Source of the DNA: an uncultured Alphaproteobacteria bacterium
GTDB taxonomy: Bacteria; Pseudomonadota; Alphaproteobacteria; Rickettsiales; Midichloriaceae
Length of the DNA stretch: 6,675 bases
Reading direction: 5' to 3'
Assembly: GCA_903860855.1 (NCBI GenBank)
Contig: CAIOSF010000287.1
Location: 1 to 6,675 of the forward strand
Shown here: positions 1-6,034 of the stretch, one piece after another
How positions within the stretch are numbered: position 1 is the first letter of the stretch
How the letters are laid out: each line of letters opens with the position of its first letter
The notes under the pieces: generated by a model
What the model saw: only the letters and a program-made list of their open reading frames with translations
Database searches by the model: none
What the model was told of the DNA's origin: nothing
Translations under genes and position numbers: made by a program

Positions 1-1281
1 AATATTGTTTATCAAAACGTTCATCAAATCTAATGAATCATTATCTTGATAAAGCGCCCCATGACATGGCTCCACCCAGACCTTGATCGCACATATACTT
101 CATCTTGCACTCAAGTGATACCTTGTCATCATAGCTTATCCATTCCTGCTTAGCAGCATTATAAAGATAGGGTACCTTGGCAACATCGTCCCAATACCTT
201 ATATAGCCAGGTTGACCCAATTTTTCCAACTCAATATCGCGGTATATATATACTTGTATCACCGGTGCCACAATTACCAGTACAATCTGTACCAACAGCC
301 GAACTTGGGACATTATAGAATACACGACCATATAACGGCACACCCAATACGAGTTGATCTCGCGGCAGTCCTGCGACCAATATAGCTTGTACTGTTTTAT
401 CAACACTTAAGCTACCATCATTGCTAAATAAAGGGGCGTCATGTGATGTTTTGCCATCCCAGATATCGCCAATATCATAGGCCATTAGTAATATATAATT
501 TATTTTCCCTGCAATGCCGGCATAATCTATATTAGCTATCCCCTGGAGATTTGGCGATACAGCGGCGGTAATATCTGTATCGGGGAATGCATTGTGAATT
601 GCCGTAATGAGCTTACTAAAGCTGGCCTTATCAGAATTAGGAATTAATGCTTGTCCACTTAGTTGATTAGGAGTTGCATAGTCGGAGCTGGACAGGCTGT
701 ATTAGCTGCGACTGCAAATGGTGGTTGGGCCGATCATTAATATTGCATGATCCATCGCTTGGCAGGAGAGCAACGGTATTTTCAATAGATAATTTTGTTG
801 GAATAGCAGGAGGTGTGTTCCAGTCTCTACCAGGCTGTAAATCGCTCCAGATATCGGTGAATGCTAGAGTTCCACTAAGCCTTAGTGGAACGGTCACAGT
901 GCCGGCAAAATCTGCATTCGTTGTTAACGGAGCTATAAATGCTAGATTCGCATTTGTCAGATTTCCTGCTACGCCTTGAAAAAGAGCTAGCTGGATTGGG
1001 TCATTCAATCCCTGTCCCAAGCCAGTAATGCTGCCATAGTTGGGAACATAAGTGAATAGAACTTTAGGTTGTGGCACTCCGTTATCGTAGGCTGTCATTA
1101 AAGGTGGCCCAAAAACTCCTGGAAAATCCGAGACGTTGGTGGATCTAATAATGCCTTCAATCGCCGCATCAGTTGCTGCTCCCGCGCTTTTAATGATACC
1201 AGCTTGATTTGCTTTAGTCACTATTGCAAATACTGCTGGTAATAGGTTGAGGTTGTTGAAACCATTTCCAGCCAGTACTTG
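1..1281 (-). pseudogene. GH18 chitinase-like domain, frameshifted and truncated by the window edge
   Basis: This reads 1281 to 1 on the minus strand. Three frames together spell a ChiA-type glycoside hydrolase family 18 (GH18) barrel. Frame one (open 667-1281) gives the first strands, with FTYVPNYG and NANLAFI. Frame two (open 231-701) gives DITAAVSPNL, INYILLMAYDI and LVLGVPLYGR. Frame three (41-242) gives GYIRYWDDVAKVPYLYN, ISYDD and GLGGAMSW. A fourth piece (57 to 1, ALYQDNDSLDLMNVL) follows another shift and runs off the left edge. GH18 enzymes hydrolyse chitin, usually outside the cell. The strand 3-4 region carrying the DxxDxDxE catalytic motif is not visible in any frame. Two in-frame stops lie at 1282-1284 and 1288-1290. 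The identification as GH18 is strong; activity is very unlikely as written. Indel sequencing errors could explain some breaks but not the missing motif. It is probably the C-terminal half of the gene that starts at 2211. Confidence 0.75.
243..252. repeat. (TA)5 dinucleotide tract at a frame break
   Basis: Five TA units sit exactly where the GH18 reading moves from the 231-701 frame to the 41-242 frame. With six units the minus strand would read TSIYIYRDIELEKLG without interruption and join both halves of the domain. As written the upstream frame stops at 231-233. Confidence 0.7.
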
Positions 1282-1322
1282 TTATTGTTATTTATCCAAA
1301 TTACTGTCAGCAATTCGTTTAT

Positions 1323-2211
1323 CTACCAGAGACTATTCCAGAAATCCTCAGCATCATGCCAAACGCTGGCAGCGGCATCAGCAGTTACAGTGGCTTCGAT
1401 GGCGGCAACGTCAGTGATACCAGCAGCGATATCGGCAAGACATAGCGTGGCAGCAGCATTGATCGTAGAAGCGATAGCGTTAAGGTCAGTGATACCGCAG
1501 AGACATCAGCGGCGACCGAGGAAATGACAGCGTTGGCGGAGGCCCTGGCTATGGCGGTGATAGCAGTGGCATCGGCAACACCTGCGTTGATAATGGCTGT
1601 AACTGAGGAGATGACGGCATTGCCAGCAGTCTGGGCGGAAATATAGATGAAGGCGGCAGAGTCGCTACCGGCGCGATAGCAGAGGTAAAGGCACTGAGAG
1701 CGGCAGATCTGGCAGCAGCATTGGCAATGATAGTGTTGATGTCAGTGATACCGGAAGCAGCGGAGGAGGCCATGGATGAGGCGACGGCGTTGGCAACAGA
1801 GTAGGTGGCGTCAGCAATACCATTGCCGTTGCTCCCGCCAAGCAATGTAGTACCGCCGAGTAGCGTGTGTGTATGATCTCCAGCTTGCGCGGTTTGCTGT
1901 AGGGCTAGTAACCAAGCATAGTCTTGCAAAGGATTTGTAATATCGTTATAGTCGCTACTGGAGCGTATGGTGCCATCTGCCAGTTGATACGCGATATGAA
2001 AGTCGCCGGTACTTTTTTGTGCGGCCCTTAGCATTAAATCGATAACGGTACTGTTCGGATTAGATAGTTCTAGCGCTAACCTCTTGGTACCTCCGTAAAC
2101 TCTTATAGCCAAAGATGATAATTCATCATCTGTATAGCAGCCATTGGTCACCTGAGGTGAAAAATCTACTGAATCACCCAAACGCATGCAGGATAAAGTC
2201 GAGATAGGCAT
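1323..2211 (-). pseudogene. N-terminal and Ala-rich repeat part of the same broken protein
   Basis: The ATG at 2211 follows AAGG with a 9-nt gap, and the frame stays open to 1549 (220 codons). I do not recognise the first ~115 residues. They are mixed, with CYTDDELSSLAIRVYGG and DYAWLLALQQTAQAGDHTH, and there is no clear Sec signal peptide. From about residue 120 the protein becomes Ala/Ser-rich and repetitive (ANAVASSM, SGITDINTI). Near residue 182 it turns abruptly proline-rich, which marks a frameshift. The repeats resume in the next frame (GNAVISSVTAI, ANAVISSVAAD), shift again near 1495, and continue as GITDLNAI and GITDVAAI to a TAG at 1323-1325. The distance to the chitinase-like fragment downstream is tiny and its linker (GIIKSAGAATDAAIEGII) has the same flavour, so I infer one ancestral gene. 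A stand-alone 220-residue protein remains possible. Confidence 0.55.
1380..1800 (-). repeat. degenerate tandem repeats encoding Ala/Ser-rich helices
   Basis: The plus strand carries the 12-mer GTCAGTGATACC three times, at 1410-1421, 1485-1496 and 1741-1752. A second motif around ATGACRGCRTTGSC recurs at about 1524 and 1611, 87 nt apart (29 codons), with a diverged copy near 1781. On the minus strand these encode GITD(I/L/V)xxI and xANAVxSSV units. The block is clearly richer in G+C than its surroundings (38 of 60 bases at 1501-1560). The copies have drifted and contain small indels, so it is not a CRISPR array. Confidence 0.65.
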
Positions 2212-2220
2212 ATCTATTTA

Positions 2221-2224
2221 CCTT
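2221..2224 (-). promoter_or_regulatory. ribosome binding site for the ATG at 2211
   Basis: The minus strand has AAGG followed by nine A/T-rich bases and then ATG. It supports translation starting at 2211. The gap to the upstream barrel gene is only 39 nt, so read-through transcription from that gene is likely. Confidence 0.4.
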
Positions 2225-2250
2225 ATTTATGTTTATATAATGATCCAAAT

Positions 2251-2985
2251 CTAGAAAGCATACTTTATGTATAAATCAGCACCATTAACGATCAGTTTTT
2301 TTAGCTTGAAAGGCCTAGTACTCATTTGAATTGCATTGGGTAATCGCGATGCAATGTGTCCCCTATCCACTGATACATTGCCAAGATTTTGATAAGTATA
2401 ACCAAGGCCAACTTTCAAATTATTATTAAGACCGGCTTCAACACCAAGGCCTGCGCTATACATTAGATTTGTTCTGTCCTTAGAGAGGTATCGATCCGAA
2501 GTCGGTGTGCCGTCAGCCTGTACACCAGTTAAATATCCATGATTTTTATTTTTTGCGAATCCAAGGCCAAACTTAACATATGGCTTGAATATGTTGTAAT
2601 TAACAAAATAATACCCAGATAGATCAACTACTCTACTTTGAGTATTGCCACTTATTCCGCTATGCGAACTAGCTTCCATTCTATTTGTGGAAAATGAATA
2701 GGATCTATACCCTAGTTCAAGGTTGATATCTTTGCATTCGGGTAGTATATATCCTAACGCTATACCATAACCAATATCTCTGGTTGGAGAGCCAAGGGGA
2801 ATATCTATCCCATGCCCCTTAAGATCAAGTTTTTGTGGCCAGGCCATGCTAGCAATGGCTTTGACGTAGTATCGTTGCTCATGTTGTCGTTCGCGACGAG
2901 GACGTTCTCTATCCTCGGCATAGCTATATTGAGTTGTAACGAGCATAAGGCATGTTAGCACCATATGCTTTGCGAGATTATTCAT
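2251..2985 (-). CDS. outer-membrane beta-barrel protein (Adr/OmpW-like, 8-strand type)
   Basis: The product is 244 residues when started at the ATG at 2985. Residues 1-23 form a Sec signal peptide: Lys6, a hydrophobic core MVLTCLMLV, and a probable cut after SYA. Next comes an unusually charged mature N-terminus (EDRERPRRERQHEQR). The rest alternates amphipathic strands and polar loops (YYVKAIAS, YGIALGY, INLELGYRSY, FKPYVKFGLGF, LKVGLGYTYQNLG) and ends in LYIKYAF. A terminal Phe is the signature of outer-membrane barrels. Size and layout match the small Rickettsiales surface barrels such as Adr1/Adr2, some of which act as adhesins; the adhesin role here is inference. The frame extends upstream to an ATG at 3033, but that adds 16 residues ahead of the signal peptide and lies at the predicted transcription start, so 2985 is preferred (3000 is possible). 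No strong ribosome site is visible. The downstream neighbour is the broken chitinase-like gene. Confidence 0.82.
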   Translation of the reverse strand: MNNLAKHMVLTCLMLVTTQYSYAEDRERPRRERQHEQRYYVKAIASMAWPQKLDLKGHGIDIPLGSPTRDIGYGIALGYILPECKDINLELGYRSYSFSTNRMEASSHSGISGNTQSRVVDLSGYYFVNYNIFKPYVKFGLGFAKNKNHGYLTGVQADGTPTSDRYLSKDRTNLMYSAGLGVEAGLNNNLKVGLGYTYQNLGNVSVDRGHIASRLPNAIQMSTRPFKLKKLIVNGADLYIKYAF

Positions 2986-3039
2986 GTTTCTGTATGAGAG
3001 CATTGGCTGATAATCATCAAAGTTGCAAAACATACTCTG

Positions 3040-3068
3040 ATTTTATCGCATTTTCGCCATATATACAA
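3040..3068 (-). promoter_or_regulatory. candidate sigma-70 promoter of the barrel gene
   Basis: On the minus strand, TTGTAT (3068-3063) and TAAAAT (3045-3040) are separated by exactly 17 bases. The -10 box matches consensus in five of six positions, the -35 box in three. Transcription would begin near 3033, leaving about 45 nt of leader before the ATG at 2985. Confidence 0.45.
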
Positions 3069-3083
3069 CTTTAAATAGAGATT

Positions 3084-3116
3084 ATTTTGTTAACTGGAGA
3101 TTGTTTTTAACAAAAT
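3084..3116. promoter_or_regulatory. perfect 10-bp inverted repeat, operator or terminator
   Basis: ATTTTGTTAA (3084-3093) and TTAACAAAAT (3107-3116) are exact reverse complements around a 13-nt loop. The element lies 43 nt after the folE stop and about 15 bp upstream of the -35 box of the barrel gene. It has no G+C-rich stem and no clean T-run, so it is a poor intrinsic terminator. A binding site for a dimeric regulator is equally possible. Confidence 0.45.
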
Positions 3117-3158
3117 CACTATATGACGCCCTCTCCTAGACCGCCAACCGACCATCAA

Positions 3159-3716
3159 TCACGAACCATTCAGTGCATACGCAAGCTTTTTACGCCAATC
3201 TTCCGCGGTAAAACAACCAAGAAAGCTTTGGGTTTTCATACTAGCTTGCGACTTTGCGATACCCCTGCAAGTCATGCAATGATGACTTGCCTCTATAATG
3301 ATTGCCACACCCATAGGCTTTAAAATATCGTATATTGTTTTAGCGATTTGGGCTGTTAGTCTTTCCTGCACCTGAAGGCGACGAGAATAAACATCGACTA
3401 GCCTAGCCAATTTACTAATACCTACAACGCGGTGATTCGGTACGTAAGCCACGTGGACGCGGCCCATGATTGGCGATATATGATGTTCGCAGTGAGAGTA
3501 GAACTCAATGTTTTTCAGCAAGATCAGCTCATCATAACCATCAACTTCTTCGAAGGTTTTTTGCAACAACTCGGCTGGATCTTCTTGGTACCCTGAAAAA
3601 AATTCCTTCAGACTCAACAAGAAACGCATGGGGGTATCGCTTAAACCCTCCCTATCAGGATCATCTCCCATCCATCTTATGAGAGTCTTTACTGCTTCTA
3701 AATCTTCTTTATCCAT
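3159..3716 (-). CDS. folE: GTP cyclohydrolase I (FolE)
   Basis: This enzyme converts GTP to 7,8-dihydroneopterin triphosphate, the first step of folate (and pterin) synthesis in the cytosol. It is 185 residues, shorter than the 222-residue E. coli enzyme, with the N-terminal extension trimmed and the catalytic core complete. The signature block EFYSHCEHHISPIMG (residues 71-85) holds zinc ligand Cys76 and His78-His79. HHCMTCRG (145-152) holds the second Cys ligand (147), the neighbouring His145 and Arg151. SKLARLVDVYSRRLQVQERL (101-120) is the conserved helix of the family. The gene follows the amidase by 15 nt on the same strand, so the two probably share a transcript. The ribosome site is weak (AAGTAAGAA just before ATG). 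Reduced folate gene sets including folE are known in Rickettsia, so its presence fits the lineage. Nothing suggests decay. Confidence 0.97.
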   Translation of the reverse strand: MDKEDLEAVKTLIRWMGDDPDREGLSDTPMRFLLSLKEFFSGYQEDPAELLQKTFEEVDGYDELILLKNIEFYSHCEHHISPIMGRVHVAYVPNHRVVGISKLARLVDVYSRRLQVQERLTAQIAKTIYDILKPMGVAIIIEASHHCMTCRGIAKSQASMKTQSFLGCFTAEDWRKKLAYALNGS

Positions 3717-3731
3717 TTCTTACTTATTTAC

Positions 3732-4637
3732 TTATTTAAAAATATTGGTCAATTTTACCTTGCCTTGTTTATCGTACAATTCGCAAACTTTATCAAGATG
3801 AAGCTGATCCTTCTTGGTCCACATAATATCATCACTCCTATGTGGCTCTACTCCTTTATGGCGTCGGCAAAAGGCGTTAGCGGCATGAATTGTGGCAATA
3901 TTCATGGTTCCAGATAGTTCCATTCCATAGCCTATGTGATGCAATTTATTTTGAATATCTTGCACATTGATCACAAATTCATCAGCCATAGCTCCTTCAC
4001 CGTCACGAATACGTCGCAGATTTGCTCTCTTCTCAGCAATGTCATCATGATCTCGGCTACCTTTTATGCAACTGTCACCAGTTGTACCATCTTGTAATAA
4101 CGTAAAAGTCCGATCAGCATTATATTGCTGATCATGAACATAAAGCCCAATACCGTTTAGTGCTAGGGTCTGCCATGGAAATGCCGAGTGTGGATCAACC
4201 TTGCGTCCAGGCGCTACATCACTGTGAGCGAGGATATTAGCTTGAGTCACTGGGTTTCTTTGGGCTATGTCATGCATTAGACCGATCAAAGAATCTATCT
4301 GGCTATGTTGGAATAGCTCATAACCGCTATTCACAAGTTCAATTCCTATTGAGTAATTGTTGATATTATTTCTCCCTCTCCAAGAGCTCATCCCAGCGTG
4401 CCATGCTCTCTTATCTTCCGGTACAAGCTGAAATATCAAGCCATCTTTGTCTATCACATAGTGTGAGCTTACTTGCGACTCGTGTTTAGTTAAGATATTA
4501 AGAGCCGTTTTTACATCTTTTGTGGCTGTATGATGCAGGACTATTGTATCTATTGCGCATTCTTCTGGCCGACTATTGAAATTAGGCGAAAGGATGGTTT
4601 TAATTTGTTGCATATTGTTTGAATACAGTGTTGTCAT
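3732..4637 (-). CDS. amiD: N-acetylmuramoyl-L-alanine amidase, AmiD/AmpD type with peptidoglycan-binding domain
   Basis: This zinc amidase cuts the bond between MurNAc and L-Ala of peptidoglycan or muropeptides. Counting from the ATG at 4637 (301 residues), IVLHHTAT carries zinc ligand His35 and NYSIGIELVN carries catalytic Glu100. ILAHSDVAPGRKVDPHSAFPW carries His138, Lys146 and Asp148. VSSHYVIDKDG, QLVPEDKRAWHAG and WRGRNNIN match E. coli AmiD closely. A C-terminal PG_binding_1-like helical domain (about 223-265, QNKLHHIGYGMELSG) follows. Between the two lies a hydrophilic linker (about 172-220) that AmiD lacks. R. conorii RC0497 is a known relative. The frame extends to an ATG at 4712, which would leave 8 nt to the longest alr frame; an ATG at 4613 is also possible. 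No start has a good ribosome site and no signal peptide is visible with any of them, so periplasmic export is unproven. It forms an operon with folE. Confidence 0.9.
   Translation of the reverse strand: MTTLYSNNMQQIKTILSPNFNSRPEECAIDTIVLHHTATKDVKTALNILTKHESQVSSHYVIDKDGLIFQLVPEDKRAWHAGMSSWRGRNNINNYSIGIELVNSGYELFQHSQIDSLIGLMHDIAQRNPVTQANILAHSDVAPGRKVDPHSAFPWQTLALNGIGLYVHDQQYNADRTFTLLQDGTTGDSCIKGSRDHDDIAEKRANLRRIRDGEGAMADEFVINVQDIQNKLHHIGYGMELSGTMNIATIHAANAFCRRHKGVEPHRSDDIMWTKKDQLHLDKVCELYDKQGKVKLTNIFK
4112..4133. repeat. 8-bp inverted repeat inside the amidase linker
   Basis: GATCAGCA (4112-4119) and TGCTGATC (4126-4133) pair perfectly around a 6-nt loop. The hairpin sits at the start of the extra linker between the amidase and peptidoglycan-binding domains, encoding roughly HDQQYNADR. 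It may be chance, an RNA hairpin, or the trace of a small inserted element. Confidence 0.4.
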
Positions 4638-4657
4638 ATAAATCACTTGATTTGAAG

Positions 4658-4687
4658 TTGGATACGTTAACCTATTCAGTGTATAGT
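4658..4687 (+). promoter_or_regulatory. candidate promoter for alr-mlaE
   Basis: TTGGAT (4658-4663) and TATAGT (4682-4687) are 18 bases apart. The -10 box matches consensus at five of six positions, the -35 box only at three. Transcription would start near 4694, upstream of both possible alr ATGs. The boxes lie within the longest frame of the divergent amidase, which favours the shorter amidase start. Confidence 0.35.
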
Positions 4688-4762
4688 GGCAGCCGATGAT
4701 CAATTTGCGCATTCAAATCAATGCATCAACTAGTCCACCTCAAACAAGATAATGACCTAACC

Positions 4763-6034
4763 ATGGCACCGGAAGGCTACTCACACATAGCCGTAGATCT
4801 CAGGGCAATATCGTCAAATTATAAAATCATAAAAAATATAGTTGGACCAAAGGTTTTATGCGCTGCAGCGGTAAAAGCAAATGCCTATGGTTTGGGCATG
4901 GAGAGGATTTGCAGAACTCTGTTTACAGCCGGTTGTAAAGACTTCTTCGTCGCCAATATACAGGAGGGTATAGCCTGGTATGAATCTATGGTTGGTGTGG
5001 TTGAACAATTTAAAGATCCATATGAAATTGATTCATCTTTGAAGCATTGCATATCCCTAGCAAGAATTCCTCCATCCTCCTCATCAGACTGCATGACCAT
5101 GGAGTCACCAAGATGTTATGTACTCCATGGTCCTCGATCGCCTCAGGAAATTGCCCTAGCACAGAAGTATGGACTTATTTTGGTTCTGAATTCACGAGAG
5201 CAATTCAATATGGTCCTAAAGCATGGAGAGCATTATATGCCGATTGTCGTTCATGTCGATACTGGCATCAACCGTCTCGGCATGTCTGAAACAGAGTTTA
5301 AAGAATCGATTGATGAGCTGAAAAAATGTAATTTGCTCTACCTAATGAGTCACCTCGCCTCATCAGAAGAGCATGATTCATCGCAAAATCATGAGCAAAG
5401 ACAGCTTTTACTCAAGGCATCAAGATATCTACCTAAGGCAAAACTATGTCTGGCCAACTCTGGTGGCGTATTTCTTGGTAATTCATATCACTTTGACATG
5501 GTAAGGCCTGGTATAGCTTTGTATGGAAGTAATCCTGTTCCAAAAGATCGCTCAAAATGCCATAGCATCATGCACCCAGTCGTAACCCTGAGATGCAAAG
5601 TTATTCAAAGGAAAATTATTGATCAGAATGGCTATGTTGGTTATGGAGCCACTTATCCTGTAATAAAAGGCACAAAGCTTCTGATTGCTGAATATGGTTA
5701 TGCTGATGGTCTACCTCGATCATTAAGCAATAACGGCTATGTTGAGGTTATTGTCAATAGTGATAATGTTTGTAGTATGAATAGGTTTCATGGGATTGGA
5801 TTCGATGGACCACTAAGGAGATATAGATTACCAATAGCTGGCAAAGTAAGCATGGATCTCTGTACAATCGATGCAACAACATTGCCTGATGATATTTTTG
5901 CCAAGGTTGACTATGTTGAGCTTATAAATGATCATCTAACAATTGATGATATTGCAAAAGATGCTAATACTGTTGCTTATAAGATTCTCATTCGCCTAGG
6001 CAATAGATATGGCAGGATTTACTATGATTTATAA
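4763..6034 (+). CDS. alr: alanine racemase
   Basis: A PLP-dependent fold-type III enzyme interconverting L- and D-alanine in the cytosol; D-Ala feeds peptidoglycan synthesis. From the ATG at 4763 it has 423 residues. AAVKANAYGLG carries the PLP lysine (Lys38) and HVDTGINRLG carries Arg171. MVRPGIALYG carries Arg248, which contacts the pyridine nitrogen. VGYGATYP carries the second catalytic base Tyr294, KVSMDL carries Met364, and VAYKIL carries Tyr406. All key residues are present. Between FFVANIQEGIAWYE and YVLHGPRSP there is an extra segment of about 35-40 residues (around 75-117, including PPSSSS) that typical racemases lack, making this enzyme longer than the usual 360-390 residues. The frame extends to an ATG at 4721 (437 residues), but the added N-terminus lacks family similarity and no ribosome site distinguishes the two. 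It is divergent from amiD and overlaps mlaE by 11 nt. Confidence 0.95.
   Translation: MAPEGYSHIAVDLRAISSNYKIIKNIVGPKVLCAAAVKANAYGLGMERICRTLFTAGCKDFFVANIQEGIAWYESMVGVVEQFKDPYEIDSSLKHCISLARIPPSSSSDCMTMESPRCYVLHGPRSPQEIALAQKYGLILVLNSREQFNMVLKHGEHYMPIVVHVDTGINRLGMSETEFKESIDELKKCNLLYLMSHLASSEEHDSSQNHEQRQLLLKASRYLPKAKLCLANSGGVFLGNSYHFDMVRPGIALYGSNPVPKDRSKCHSIMHPVVTLRCKVIQRKIIDQNGYVGYGATYPVIKGTKLLIAEYGYADGLPRSLSNNGYVEVIVNSDNVCSMNRFHGIGFDGPLRRYRLPIAGKVSMDLCTIDATTLPDDIFAKVDYVELINDHLTIDDIAKDANTVAYKILIRLGNRYGRIYYDL
5095..5132. repeat. 11-bp perfect inverted repeat within alr
   Basis: GACCATGGAGT (5095-5105) and ACTCCATGGTC (5122-5132) are exact reverse complements around a 16-nt loop. It lies at the downstream boundary of the extra segment of alanine racemase, so it could form an mRNA hairpin or mark an old in-frame insertion. 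Confidence 0.5.
6014..6017 (+). promoter_or_regulatory. ribosome binding site of mlaE inside alr
   Basis: AGGA lies six bases before the ATG at 6024, within the last codons of alr. It selects this ATG over the GTG at 6036 and implies that mlaE translation is coupled to the end of alr. Confidence 0.65.

Noticed and set aside
253..406. N-terminal extension of the minus-strand frame 41-406 (about 50 residues before YIYRDIE)
   Set aside because: Only the part from about 252 downward has GH18 similarity. The upstream part is an out-of-frame reading of the same gene, whose true frame there is the 231-701 one.
674..979. Plus-strand open frame of 101 codons
   Set aside because: It is antisense to the GH18 fragment, has no ribosome site and no recognisable domain; the minus strand explains the region.
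1279..1527. Plus-strand Ala/Val-rich open frame of 82 codons
   Set aside because: It is the mirror of the G+C-rich repeat block; the repeats encode sensible GITD/ANAV units only on the minus strand.
1380..1800. Repeat array as a possible CRISPR
   Set aside because: The repeats are short, diverged, irregularly spaced and in coding frame, with no constant 28-37 bp repeat and no cas genes.
3084..3116. Classical rho-independent terminator for folE
   Set aside because: The stem is A/T only in its outer part, the loop is 13 nt and no T-run follows on the minus strand; kept only as an undefined palindrome.
3123..3323. Plus-strand open frame antisense to the end of folE
   Set aside because: The minus strand carries highly conserved FolE motifs; this is a shadow with no domain.
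3470..3682. Plus-strand open frame antisense to folE
   Set aside because: A shadow of folE with no ribosome site and no family resemblance.
4885..5289. Open frames 4885-5100 (minus) and 5047-5289 (plus) within alr
   Set aside because: Alternative frames of a well-supported alanine racemase gene.
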